64,000 nucleotides of DNA from Edaphobacter modestus (GCF_004217555.1 NZ_SHKW01000007.1:124001-188000); one strand, 5' to 3'; positions 26,162-35,163 are shown, counted from the stretch's first letter. Numbers and translations: made by a program. Notes: generated by a model not told the origin, from the sequence alone.

Positions 26162-27000
26162 CTAAGCGTAGCTATCAAGATCAAGTTCTCCCACCGAGGT
26201 CTGCACCGGATAAGTAAAGATGAAAGAACAGTCAAACGGCGTACCTGAAACCTGATTGCTCAATAGGCTCTTCCACAGCCGAGGGGTTTTGTAGGACAGG
26301 TACGCGGCGTATCTCATCATGGCCAGGAGACTGATCTCCACCAAAAGGCCGGATACATTGACGCAGACATTCCTTCATCCATAAACTTTTCCCTTGCATT
26401 CAGACGGCGGACCATACATTTGAGCAACTTTCGATTCAGGCTCGGCTGCACGGTTGCGAAACTTGCTCAAAAGGCGACTTTGCAGGATGTTCCATCCAAC
26501 TACGGTGGGAGCTGCGTCTGAGGCCGCGGTTCAAAACGTAGTTGTCGTCGGATACATGGACACTAATCTTTCTCTGATATCTTGCTCACATGCTGGCTTT
26601 GCACTCGCATTCGCGGTGCACAGTGACTCGCCCTGTGGGTGTCATCCGAGAACAAGTCAACGACGTGGACTCCAGTTTTCGAATTCCGCGCAGCTCGGAT
26701 TTGCCAGCTAGGAATCGCAAAAATCAACCATGCCATTGCCACTATCGTCGTGACAGCTGTGGCGATAATCCGGCACTCGATCTTCAGATGTGCGAGCAAT
26801 GCCTTAAGTAATACATAGCGGATGGGCTACTTCGCGCGAGATTGCCTCACAGGCATGGACGCCGAGGTCCCCGCCTGCGGAGCCGTGCACGTTTCAACAA
26901 GTTACTTGCCAGAAATAACCGAAGCGTCAGTCGGTCGGCTTGCTGGAAGGCGTTGATATGCTGATACACTGTGCGCATTAACTTACGAGTGAGGTTCTGC
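26162..27000. other. Gap upstream of the TssD cassette, no convincing gene
   Basis: Short frames only. One minus-strand frame (26563-26799) starts with a hydrophobic helix (IIATAVTTIVAMAWLIFAI) but has only a TTG start and no ribosome-binding site. The repeat AACTTGCTCAAAAGGCGACTT is at 26460-26480. The promoter of the cassette at 27001 should lie in the last 200 bases; not identified. Confidence 0.4.
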
Positions 27001-27414
27001 ATGCCGCATCCCTCGAATGCGACGGTCACGATAGATGGAAACAAGTTCAATGCTGTCTCTGCTCACGTGGGCATCGATACTCACCACGATCATAACGGGC
27101 TGCCTCGGATGGGCGTGCTGCGTTGTTCCATCAGCTGCGTCGTCGACATCCACGACACCGTAAACATACCGTTTGCCACTCTGCAAAGCTTGTTCTCGTA
27201 TGCCAACATAGTGACCATTGAGAAGATCAAGGATATGAAAGTGGAGTTCTGGCAGGACGAGAAACAGCAGGAAGCCATCTGCACCTATACCTTCCGAGGC
27301 TGGATCAGCGGTTTCCATACTTCGGGCGGCGGCGGGAGTAATCACGTCCTCCATCTGAAGCTGCATCCCGCGCTCGATCAAAAACAATACATCGACATCA
27401 AAATGGGTAACTAG
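27001..27414 (+). CDS. Type VI secretion tube protein TssD (Hcp-like)
   Basis: 137 residues from ATG at 27001, with GAGG six bases upstream; an in-frame GTG at 26971 lacks one. The protein resembles the Hcp/TssD variant seen in soil bacteria: NKFNAVSAHVGIDTHHDHNG, CVVDIHDTVNIPFATLQ, MKVEFWQDEKQQEAICTYTF and a glycine-rich turn before HVLHLKLHPALD. Hcp hexamers form the T6SS inner tube and can carry small effectors in their pore. No other T6SS gene (tssA-M, vgrG, clpV) is in the window, so this is an orphan copy. The amidase gene follows after two bases, which points to an effector that rides with this Hcp. Confidence 0.65.
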   Translation: MPHPSNATVTIDGNKFNAVSAHVGIDTHHDHNGLPRMGVLRCSISCVVDIHDTVNIPFATLQSLFSYANIVTIEKIKDMKVEFWQDEKQQEAICTYTFRGWISGFHTSGGGGSNHVLHLKLHPALDQKQYIDIKMGN

Positions 27415-27416
27415 CC

Positions 27417-28022
27417 GTGCTGAGTATCGACAAGGATGGCGTCGTCCACGATGCTTCCGTCAAGGTTGATCTGATCCCTGCCATCTCCCATGGCCCACTG
27501 ACGGTGATCGGTGCGCTGGTTGTCCATCAGACTGATTCGAAGACCGCCGCAAGCACGCTGGCAGAATATAAGAGAACTACCCGTGGTACGGGAGCACACT
27601 TTCTCATCGACAAGGACGGCACCATCTACCAGACCGTTTCAGTGAAACAAAAGTGCTGGCATGTCGGCCCGATTTATTCTCGCTGCTATCAGAGGCATCC
27701 CTGCGTTGCCAAACAAGAGCAGCAATATCGGATATGGGAAAAGACTGACCGCAGAGCTTTCATTCATAGCGTGGATCACATAGAAGAAGGCAAGAAATAT
27801 CCCGACCGCTATCCTGACAACTCCGACTCGATTGGTATTGAAATTGTAGGCAAGGCAATCGATGAGAACAATTATGAGCAACCTACGACCGACCAGCAGA
27901 TAGCGATAAAGTGGCTGGTTGGCGAACTGCTTGTAGCCTTGAAGTTACAGCGCACCGATGTGTACCGCCATCCGCAACTCTCCAGAAAGAATGCAGGCGA
28001 GGCCCGTGATGCGAATTGGTAG
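27417..28022 (+). CDS. N-acetylmuramoyl-L-alanine amidase, candidate T6SS effector
   Basis: 201 residues from GTG, two bases after the tssD stop. It is an Amidase_2/PGRP-type fold: LTVIGALVVHQTDSK (first zinc His), GTGAHFLIDKDGTIYQTV, QKCWHVGPIY, DSIGIEIVGKAID and a C-terminal VYRHPQLSRKNAGEARD that can supply the last ligands. No signal peptide, as expected for a toxin loaded in the cytoplasm and injected by a T6SS. It should cleave the amide bond between N-acetylmuramic acid and the peptide stem. The downstream gene overlaps its end and encodes an exported protein, the usual layout of a periplasmic immunity partner. A housekeeping or phage amidase is the alternative, but the tssD linkage argues against it. 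Confidence 0.75.
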   Translation: MLSIDKDGVVHDASVKVDLIPAISHGPLTVIGALVVHQTDSKTAASTLAEYKRTTRGTGAHFLIDKDGTIYQTVSVKQKCWHVGPIYSRCYQRHPCVAKQEQQYRIWEKTDRRAFIHSVDHIEEGKKYPDRYPDNSDSIGIEIVGKAIDENNYEQPTTDQQIAIKWLVGELLVALKLQRTDVYRHPQLSRKNAGEARDANW

Positions 28023-28404
28023 AACTGCCGTAAGGGTGGTGCTCCTCTTTTCTATGGTGGGCGCGGCCAAGGAACGTCACTACCCCTTGCCGTCATCAGC
28101 TGTGATCACGATTGGGCAACTGCACATCGACCCCAAAACTGATTCGACGGATATCGATTCCTGCAAGTTCTATCATCTGACAGAGTCCGACATTCGGAAG
28201 CAGTTCCGCACCTACCACCAGATCGATCAGAAGGAACTGCATGATCGCTATAGCTATGTTTACTGCTGGATAGAAGGTACGGTGCAGGTCAAAGGAAAGA
28301 CTTATATATGGGAGAGCCATCTTGATAACGTACTCATCACTACCTACCCGGACGGAGTGAAGAAGATGCTTGGCGGGGAGCCATCCGGGGAACTGAGCCA
28401 GTAA
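28009..28404 (+). CDS. Exported small protein, candidate immunity to the amidase
   Basis: 131 residues from ATG at 28009, inside the last 14 bases of the amidase gene, so translation is coupled; GAGG lies upstream. N-terminus RIGRTAVRVVLLFSMVGAA is a short signal peptide. The mature part is mixed alpha/beta with two cysteines (IDSCKFYHLTE, YVYCWIEGTVQVKGKTYIW). I do not recognise a named family. Position and export match periplasmic immunity proteins (Tai-type) that protect the cell's own wall from T6SS amidases. The role is inferred from context only. Confidence 0.6.
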   Translation: MRIGRTAVRVVLLFSMVGAAKERHYPLPSSAVITIGQLHIDPKTDSTDIDSCKFYHLTESDIRKQFRTYHQIDQKELHDRYSYVYCWIEGTVQVKGKTYIWESHLDNVLITTYPDGVKKMLGGEPSGELSQ

Positions 28405-29115
28405 CACCGAGAAGGATGAAATAGTGGGCTGTGCGCCACCAAGAGAGTCAAGAGCATGCGGGCAGGAACAGGTGCGTAACCCTGCCCTGCTGCGTTGCTG
28501 ATCCAGTTCAATGCATCACACAAGAACCCTGACAGTCGGTGGGAAACCGCAAATCTGCGGCAATTTACTCAAAACTAGACTTTCCCGGTACTTTTCCATC
28601 CGCCAGCCGTCGATTTAAATGGCTTGATGAATGCGGGCTGAACCCCCTCATTGACGTGGCAACCCTACATGAAGATGTAATTCCATCCGTTCAGACAGCT
28701 CAGTACCATCAGTCATCTGTGTTTGACAGGGCGATGACCGATATGAATATCTCTGATAGAGAGGCAAGCATTAGTGCATCGAAGCTAGGCTGGACGAGCT
28801 GCTAAAGAAGGTAGAGAAGCCTCTCGTCCCCGGTACTAATCACGCTGCCTAGATTTTCCATATGCCGCGGCTATCATATCAATGCGCTATTGCATACGCC
28901 CACGGAGGCATACGTGCGTTTGATCGCATCACAAAATCGATCTCCACGATCCTCTGAAAGTCACAGGAAAGCATTGGTTGATAGCCTAAATCATCCAACT
29001 ATCCCCGACCAAAACGCGCATAGCGGCAAAATCAATTTGAATTGATGGCGTACTCGAAAGCATATTCTCAACTGAATGATCGACAAACTCAGACCGAGCC
29101 CAACAAGACGATTCG
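28405..29115. other. Gap downstream of the TssD cassette
   Basis: No gene recognised. An 88-codon frame at 28539-28805 has no motif and no initiation signal. A hairpin at 28460-28487 may end the cassette's transcript. Confidence 0.4.
28460..28487 (+). terminator. Possible terminator hairpin after the TssD cassette
   Basis: GGGCAGG (28460-28466) pairs with CCTGCCC (28481-28487) across a 14-base loop. There is no U-run after it, so it is a weak candidate. Confidence 0.25.
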
Positions 29116-30162
29116 ATGCGTGAGGATTACGGCCGATTGAAAACCTATCTGCTTGCGGTCCTGGCATGTGCGATCGCACTGCCCATAGCTTGGGAACTTA
29201 ATGCTCCCTCTTCCTGTTTCCTACTGGCTGCTATGGTTAGCAGCCTCTATGGAGGCCGTGGTCCCGGATACGTTACTATCCTCATTTCATCTATCCTCTT
29301 TGATTTCTTTTTTCTTCTTCCCCGGTTTCACTTTCTTCACTCCGGCGAATCTTTTCTACGGCTAGTGGTCTTCATCGCTGCCATGGTTCTCGCGACCGCG
29401 TTGATTGCAGCTAGACGCCGTGCTGAGGAATCACTTCGCCAGACGCAAGCAAAACTCGCCCAGGCCACGCAGACAGCCACCATGTCGCAGTTCTCTGCGT
29501 CCGTCATTCACGAGATTAGTCAGCCTCTAAGCGCAATGGTTGCAAATGGACAAGCTTGCATACGCTGGCTCGCAGTCGATCCTCCAAATATTGCACATGC
29601 GAAAGGGGCGGTCGAGCGTATCGTGCGAGATGGTAAGGACGCCGGAGAGATTATCAAAGGGCTCAGGACGCTGTTCCGCAGATCGCCACCAAAGAAGGAA
29701 CCCGTCGATTTACGACATATTGTGAATGAAGTTGTCTCGCTTCTTCGCGGAAGAGTAGTAAAAGAGAAAGTCATGGTTGAGGTTAACCTGCCCAAAGACC
29801 TCCCCACAGTCATCGGCGATCGCATCCAACTCCAACAGGTCCTGATGAATCTGGTCTTGAATGCTATGGATTCCATGCAAACCGTCACGGATAGACCGAA
29901 GGCACTCGCAATTCGCTCGACAGAACAAGAGGGTATGGTCCTGACGGAGATCAGTGATCAGGGAGTTGGAATCGCGAACTTCGACAAAGTCTTTGAAACG
30001 TTCTTCACGACAAAAGAAGACGGCATGGGGATGGGGCTTTCAATCTGCAAATCGATCATAGAGGCCCACGAGGGGCGCCTGTGGGGGTCACCCGGACCAG
30101 TGGCTGGTACAGTCTTCACGTTTGCGATTCCGAGCTCCACAGAGGGAGCGGAAGCGGAATGA
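29116..30162 (+). CDS. Sensor histidine kinase with DUF4118 membrane domain
   Basis: 348 residues. Residues ~8-100 form the KdpD-like DUF4118 four-helix membrane domain (YLLAVLACAIALPIAWEL ... LYGGRGPGYVTILISSIL). A coiled linker leads to the dimerisation domain with the phospho-accepting His in ASVIHEISQPLSAM, the FixL/TodS-like HEI(N/S)QPL type, and an ATP-binding domain with N box NLVLNAMDSM, G1 DQGVGI and G2 GMGMGLSIC. Its stop overlaps the start of the FixJ-type regulator (ATGA), so the two form an operon and a cognate pair. The signal is unknown. Confidence 0.9.
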   Translation: MREDYGRLKTYLLAVLACAIALPIAWELNAPSSCFLLAAMVSSLYGGRGPGYVTILISSILFDFFFLLPRFHFLHSGESFLRLVVFIAAMVLATALIAARRRAEESLRQTQAKLAQATQTATMSQFSASVIHEISQPLSAMVANGQACIRWLAVDPPNIAHAKGAVERIVRDGKDAGEIIKGLRTLFRRSPPKKEPVDLRHIVNEVVSLLRGRVVKEKVMVEVNLPKDLPTVIGDRIQLQQVLMNLVLNAMDSMQTVTDRPKALAIRSTEQEGMVLTEISDQGVGIANFDKVFETFFTTKEDGMGMGLSICKSIIEAHEGRLWGSPGPVAGTVFTFAIPSSTEGAEAE

Positions 30163-30770
30163 GTTCCGATAGATCGATTGTCTATGTAGTGGACGATGAC
30201 AGCCGCATCCGAGAAGCTTTGTCGGCACTGTTATCTTCTGTTGGATATGATGTCATGACATTAAGCAGTGCCGCAGAATACCTGGCATTCCAGAGACCCG
30301 ACGTCTCAGCCTGTTTGGTTCTTGACCTCGATCTTCCCGGAATGAACGGCCTCGAATTGCAAAAGCAGCTTGCCGATGCTGGTGGTCCACCCATTGTCTT
30401 TCTAACAGGTCATGGTGATATTCCCGCCACCGTAAAGGCTATGAAGGCTGGAGCGACAGAATTTTTATCCAAGCCATTCGAAGAAGAAGATCTTCTCCGC
30501 GCAATCGACTCAGCCATTCGTATTGATGGAGAGATTCGGTTGAAGAACACCCAGCTTAATGCAATCAAGAAGCGATATGCATCTCTTACACCAAGGGAAC
30601 GCGAGGTCCTTCCCTTTGTTGTCTCTGGTCTGCTGAATAAACAGACGGCGTGGGAGCTTGGAACCAGTGAGATCACCATTCGGATCCATAGGGGACAGAT
30701 TATGAAGAAGATGGAAGCACAGTCTTTCGCGGATCTTGTAAGAATGGCTGCGAAATTAGGTATTCCCTAA
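30159..30770 (+). CDS. FixJ-family response regulator
   Basis: 203 residues starting at the ATG that overlaps the kinase stop. Receiver domain: acidic pair in VYVVDDDSRIRE, phospho-Asp in LVLDLDLPGMNG, Thr in IVFLTGHGD, Lys in LSKPFEEEDLL. C-terminal LuxR-type HTH: LTPREREVLPFVVSGLLNKQTAWELGTSEITIRIHRG. It is the expected partner of the adjacent kinase and should control transcription, perhaps of the efflux genes that once stood downstream. Confidence 0.92.
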   Translation: MSSDRSIVYVVDDDSRIREALSALLSSVGYDVMTLSSAAEYLAFQRPDVSACLVLDLDLPGMNGLELQKQLADAGGPPIVFLTGHGDIPATVKAMKAGATEFLSKPFEEEDLLRAIDSAIRIDGEIRLKNTQLNAIKKRYASLTPREREVLPFVVSGLLNKQTAWELGTSEITIRIHRGQIMKKMEAQSFADLVRMAAKLGIP

Positions 30771-30845
30771 GCCGCCTTCTAATACAAAACGATAATTGGC
30801 AGCTAACAACAGTTCTCCTACTATCGGACTGTAAGTAGAGGAGCA

Positions 30846-31262
30846 GTGCCGTTGGCATCCGATAAACAAGATCACATCGTGGCGGTAGTGGACGACGACC
30901 TACGAGTGCGAGAGTCTCTAGAACAGCTATTCGACTCTGCTGGAATAGCACATATTTCGTTTCATTCCGCCGAAGAAGCGCTCCAGTATGGTGGACTCAC
31001 GTCAATCAGCTGCCTGATCACCGATGTACGAATGCCGGGCATTGATGGTTGTGAGTTACAGCGGCGAATGACAGCCGCTCTTCCGACATTGCCCATCATT
31101 TTCGTTACAGCCGATCACGACGATGAGCTGCGCCGAAATACGCTCTATCAGGGAGCAGTCGCATTTTTTTACAAGCCATTTGATGGAGAGGAACTCCTCA
31201 ACACTGTAGATGCTGCGGTAAGGCAGAGTCGAACCTCGGGGGCTTCCAATGTGGATTGTTAA
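30846..31262 (+). CDS. Single-domain response regulator (receiver only)
   Basis: 138 residues from GTG at 30846, preceded by GAGGAG. Receiver motifs: VAVVDDDLRVRESLEQ, phospho-Asp in LITDVRMPGIDG, Thr in IIFVTADHDD, Lys in FYKPFDGEELL. There is no output domain, and the C-terminal tail is short. It overlaps the start of the RND pump remnant by 14 bases, suggesting it once was co-transcribed with it. It may modulate the neighbouring kinase. Confidence 0.88.
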   Translation: MPLASDKQDHIVAVVDDDLRVRESLEQLFDSAGIAHISFHSAEEALQYGGLTSISCLITDVRMPGIDGCELQRRMTAALPTLPIIFVTADHDDELRRNTLYQGAVAFFYKPFDGEELLNTVDAAVRQSRTSGASNVDC

Positions 31263-31700
31263 ATTGGCCCTCTTACGTCCTTACACCTTTGTCGTCCGGG
31301 CGCTCCTGCTCTTTCTAGTGAGCCCGGTCGTGATGATGCGAACACCAGTGGACATCTTCCCATCGATCAACATGCCAGTGGTGAGCATCATCTGGACGTT
31401 TCAATGGCCTTGTTCCCTCCGAGTTTACCTACAACCGCAGGCGAACGTGGATGGAGCGATCGCGCAGATACTGCGGAAGCACAAGCTACGCTCAAGCAAC
31501 TGCCATCTGGGATCACACCTCCGCTCGTTTTTAGTACAGTGCGGCGACCGAGGAAGCAGGGTCGTTACGCGTGGGCAGGTCGCTACTGTGCAGCCGTCAT
31601 TTCCTGGCCTCTTTGCCTGACTTGCGTTTGCCGTTGCCCTCGTCTATCTACTGCTGGTTGTCAACTTTCAGTCCTGGACTGAAGCATTCATGATCATTTG

Positions 31701-31730
31701 AAAAGGGAGTGGTCGTGGACAGCCACTCCC
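31701..31730 (-). terminator. Intrinsic terminator, minus strand
   Basis: Read on the minus strand, GGGAGTGG and CCACTCCC enclose a 10-base loop and are followed directly by TTTT. It lies downstream of the minus-strand frame ending at 31800, inside the RND remnant. Confidence 0.5.
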
Positions 31731-31799
31731 CGCTTCATTATTTCAATCTGAGGGTGGTCCATGAGCATTGAAGATGTCCTGATCCATTACGGTTTCCGC

Positions 31800-32222
31800 T
31801 CACAGGGCAGCGTCTTTCCCTACCTGACTGTCGCCGAATGGGTTCATCCCACTGCAACCAACCTGCATCAGCGGGCTTGCACTGTGCTGCAGTTCGGCCA
31901 TCGCGCGATTGTGCATTGCAGGGTAGGAACTCCGATCTATTCCATCTCGGCTCACGACGTAGAGCATCTGCTCCGGCGTGAGTTTGGTTGCTTTTCCAGC
32001 CTGCCAACAGCTCAGGCATAACCAAGATTGTGCAGGGTAAACGTTCCCGGTGATGGTCCCGTCCCGGAGCACTGGCTGGCATCTGCTGGTACCTGCGCTT
32101 ATGGGAACAATCATGAGTATCGGCGTAGCTACATCGAATAGTGTTCTTATTATCATGTTCGCAAACGAACACTTCACGGAAAGCAAGGATGCATTCAAGG
32201 CAGCTCTTGAGGCAGGCGCCAC
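31800..32222 (-). other. Unrecognised minus-strand frame within the RND remnant
   Basis: Only the downstream half (about 32080 to 31800, TITGNVYPAQSWLCLSCWQAG ... TPEQMLYVVSRDGIDRSSYP) is not antisense to pump sequence. It has protein-like composition and a real-looking terminator after it. It resembles the C-terminal end of a gene whose 5' part was lost. No family recognised. Confidence 0.3.
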
Positions 32223-32379
32223 GCGTTTGCGTCCCGTAATGCTCGCGACCCGGATTTCATGGAAGAGTACTCTTGTTGACTGGTCCCGACACGGTAAGCG
32301 CCGGTGAAACCTTCACGATGGCCCTGATGGGACGCGATCCTCACGTTGTCCGCATCGATCGGAACACTCAGATGTATTC

Positions 32380-32925
32380 ATGTCGAAGATGAGCGGTGTT
32401 GAGTTTTGTCGCCAACTCCGTGAGATCTCTGAAGTGCCGATTATTGTTCTCTCAGCTCCCACACACGAGACCATTAAGGTCGAGGCATTGAATGCTGGTG
32501 CCGATGATTATGTTATCAAGCCAATTAGCATGCGGGAGTTTCATGCCCGGGTGCAGGTTCAGCTTCGGCGTCATCCGGTCAAAGGAGCGGAAGCGCAACG
32601 AACTCTCATTGCGGGTGACTTTCAAATTGATATCTCTATGCATCGCGTCACTGTTCGTGGTCAGGTAATTCATCTCTCACCATTACAGTTTGATCTGTTG
32701 CGCTGTCTCGTTGAACACGCCGGACAGATTCTTACCCACCGAGTCATTTTTCAGGATGTCTGGGGAATCGATGATGACCGGCGCGGACACATTCGAGCCT
32801 ACATTGCTCAGCTTCGCAAGAAGATTGGATGTTCAGACCATCGCCGTTATATCGTCACCGAATCATGGATAGGCTACCGTTTGTGCGCCTCAGGTGAGGC
32901 AGCCTATAAGACTTGTACCACCTGA
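32380..32925 (+). pseudogene. OmpR/KdpE-type response regulator missing its N-terminus
   Basis: 181 residues beginning within the receiver domain just after the phospho-Asp position (MSKMSGVEFCRQLREISEVPIIVLSA would follow a lost LDL..). The Lys side (GADDYVIKPISMREF) and a complete winged-helix output domain remain (HLSPLQFDLLRCLVEHAGQILTH...GHIRAYIAQLRKKIG). Without the acidic pocket and Asp it cannot be phosphorylated. It could be a decay product or a constitutive DNA-binding fragment. Confidence 0.75.
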
Positions 32926-33044
32926 TTGCTTAGCAACGCGACTGGAAGAACTTGGAGTCCTGTTGTTATGTTGGAATGCGCTGTGGTTTCTTCAGCCTTA
33001 CATTTCCACGGCTGTTGTCTCAGTCGGTGGGTTTCATCGGCTCT
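32926..33044. other. Short gap without gene
   Basis: Between the truncated regulator and the ISNCY remnant; nothing recognised. Confidence 0.4.
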
Positions 33045-33399
33045 TCCGGCAGCCCGTAGACCGTCTTCGGTCGTTTCTTGCGGCCGATCCTTTCGCTATT
33101 GGGCATGACCCTCGGAGCGCCTCTGAGATCCTGCTGCGCCTTGATGATCGATCTTGCGTGGCCCAGACGCTTGTTTTGCACGATAGCGGTGTGGCTGACA
33201 CGCCGGTCCTGCGGCCGGGGTCATGCAGATTGTTCTGCGGCAGCCAGGGAATCGGCAATGGCGCATCGCGGTACGCGGTCAGCAGCCGGCGCGTCTGTCT
33301 GGTGCTCAGCCCCAGAACTGCTGCGGCCGAGATCTCGGTACGTCGCCTTGCCAGAACCTAAGATAAGACTTCGATCCGTTGCAGTTCCTGTCCACTCAT
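33045..33399 (-). mobile_element. ISNCY-family element, internally deleted remnant
   Basis: From ATG at 33399 the minus strand reads SGQELQRIEVLS, an in-frame TAG, then VLARRRTEISAAAVLGLSTR and QTRRLLTAYRD, the transposase N-terminus. This jumps to its C-terminal tail (VSHTAIVQNKRLGHA, RKKRPKTVYGL). The whole catalytic core is deleted. Terminal-type repeats with CTTTGCAGAAACAGGACATTT lie at 33440-33480. Confidence 0.75.
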
Positions 33400-33479
33400 G
33401 CTGAAAAGATCCAATCTCTGCCTCCGATATCTCTCGGAAGGGTAGGACATTTCAACTTTGCAGAAACAGGACATTTCTA

Positions 33480-35100
33480 CTTTGCGCTAATAACGTCTGT
33501 TGCTGCAAAGCTAAAGCGTCGTCGTTTCTGCAAAGCTAGATTGTCATCATAATGCGTAGTCGTCGTCGTGCGGTGGGAATGTGTGAAATCACCGCACTTG
33601 GTGATTTCCAAGGACTGTGGGAAGGGTGGGAGACCGACAGCTTCATCGTCGGTCTTCCATGCTTTCCATCAGGCCGTCATTTCCACCGCGGGCGCCGCCG
33701 CGATTTTCGGTTTGTAATCCGGCCCGTAAAGCCGACGAGGGTTCTTCTTGTATCCGCCCTTTGCGCTGTTAGTCATCACCTTCGGTACATGCTTGATGTC
33801 CTGCTGCGCTTTCACCGTTGCGAGTGCGTGGCCGAGGCGTTTGTTCTCTACGACAGCGGTGTGGCTTACGCGCTGGTCTTTGCTGAAGACGCGATAGGGA
33901 AGTAGGTGACCTTTCCATCGAACCTCCAGGGGCTGGTCGATGAAGTCATAGATCTCGACATACTGCCCCGCCAGCTTCTCCGATATCTCGCTACGTTCTA
34001 GGATGATCTGCTTGCGATCGTAAGCCATCGTGAGCTGCTGACTGACGTGCCGCTGCTCACGATGGCACAAGATATCGGTGAGTTGAGTCGCTTTGACATG
34101 CAGTGCACGGTGAAGGTTCTCAGTCTTCTGTGCAGGCAAGGCGAAGCGTTCGTTGAAGTGCTCGACGAACGACGGAAGGAAGAGGTTGCCAGCTGCCATA
34201 TCGCAAATGCCGGCTAGTCGCAGTTCCTTGACTAGCCGGTCCTGAAGAGTGCGGTTAGCCCGCTCAACCCGGCCCTTCGCCTGGCTGGAGTTAGCGCAGA
34301 GGATCTCAATGTTGAGCTCTGCCAGCGCACGACCGAACTGCGTCATCCCGGATCCTCCCATCGCGTCTGGTCGGTTCACGCGGAAGACAGTGTGCTTGTC
34401 CGAGTAAAAAGCGACAGGGCAGCCGTGATCGTTCAAATAGCCCTGCAAAGCACTGAAGTAGGAGTCCGTGCTCTCGCTGGGCACAAAGCGTAGCTGCATC
34501 AGCTTGCTGGTTGCGTCATCGATGAAGACCAGCAGCGTGCAGGGCTCGCCGCGCTGCTCGAACCATCGGTGATCACTGCCGTCGATCTGGATCAACTCGC
34601 CATAGGACTCACGTCTCAGCCGCGGCTGGTGAAAGCTTCGGCGCTGCTTGCGCGACAGCCATAGACCGTCGGCGACCATCCACTTGCGCAGCGTCTCACG
34701 CGAGACCTCAACGCCATGTCGCTCGAGTAGGGCCTCGGCAGCAAGCGTTGGACCAAAGTCGCGGAAGTTCTGCCGGACCAACTCCAGCACATATTCCTGA
34801 ACGCCTGGACCTAAGCGGTTGGACGCGGGCCGACCGCGAGACCGATGGATCATCGCTCCACCACCACCAGCTCGATACCTGGCCAGCAAGCGCTGGGCCT
34901 GCCTCAAGCTCACACCCAGCACGCCCGCCGCCGACACCGTCGTACGCCGGCCCGCCAGCACCTCGGTCAAGACCTCAATCCGCTGCAAATCCTGTCTGCT
35001 CATCTGCACCCAGCCCAATCTGTCGCCTCCAACCCTGAACTCAGGATGGGGCAGCGACACTTTGGCTTTGCAGAGCTACGACATTATCGCTTTGCTCCTA
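33480..35100 (-). mobile_element. ISNCY-family insertion sequence, apparently complete
   Basis: One transposase gene between related ends: left GCGCTAATAACGTCTGTTG then CTGCAAAGCTAAAGCG, and, read inward from the right, GCGATAATGTCGTAGCTCTG then CAAAGCCAAAGTG. Fragments of the same family are at 11185, 13765 and 33045. Exact ends are approximate. Confidence 0.75.
33669..35003 (-). CDS. ISNCY-family transposase (HTH plus DDE integrase domain)
   Basis: 444 residues from the ATG at 35003 (SRQDLQRIEVLTEVLAGRR); a GTG at 35060 would overlap the element's terminal repeat and is less likely. N-terminal helix-turn-helix (TVSAAGVLGVSLRQAQRLLARYR), a second winged-helix-like part (YGELIQIDGSDHRWFE follows it) and an rve domain with D in IQIDGSDH, D in VAFYSDKHTVF and E in QAKGRVERANRTLQDR. 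C-terminal basic tail. The frame is intact. Confidence 0.9.
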   Translation of the reverse strand: MSRQDLQRIEVLTEVLAGRRTTVSAAGVLGVSLRQAQRLLARYRAGGGGAMIHRSRGRPASNRLGPGVQEYVLELVRQNFRDFGPTLAAEALLERHGVEVSRETLRKWMVADGLWLSRKQRRSFHQPRLRRESYGELIQIDGSDHRWFEQRGEPCTLLVFIDDATSKLMQLRFVPSESTDSYFSALQGYLNDHGCPVAFYSDKHTVFRVNRPDAMGGSGMTQFGRALAELNIEILCANSSQAKGRVERANRTLQDRLVKELRLAGICDMAAGNLFLPSFVEHFNERFALPAQKTENLHRALHVKATQLTDILCHREQRHVSQQLTMAYDRKQIILERSEISEKLAGQYVEIYDFIDQPLEVRWKGHLLPYRVFSKDQRVSHTAVVENKRLGHALATVKAQQDIKHVPKVMTNSAKGGYKKNPRRLYGPDYKPKIAAAPAVEMTA

Positions 35101-35163
35101 CATTGGCACTATACATAACGGTTATTATCAGACATAGACTCAATGACTTACAAACAGTACTTA

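Larger units (their letters stand above)
31249..32290 (+). pseudogene. RND efflux pump inner-membrane protein, heavily deleted
   Basis: The start WIVKLALLRPYTFVVRALLL ... RTPVDIFPSINMPVVSIIW is the typical AcrB/MexF-like N-terminus. Then pieces in different frames survive: AQATLKQLPSGITPPLV (near 31480), FAVALVYLLLVVNFQSW (near 31625-31680) and LLVPALMGTIMSIGVATSNSVLIIMFANEHF with ALEAGATRLRPVMLAT (32080-32250). Over 800 residues of the ~1050-residue protein are missing and an unrelated minus-strand stretch lies inside. It cannot form a pump. Confidence 0.85.

Noticed and set aside
26971..27000. Upstream GTG start for the TssD protein
   Set aside because: No ribosome-binding site; the ATG at 27001 has GAGG at good spacing and starts the conserved part.
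28539..28805. 88-codon frame after the TssD cassette as a second immunity gene
   Set aside because: No start signal, no motif, separated by a hairpin from the cassette.
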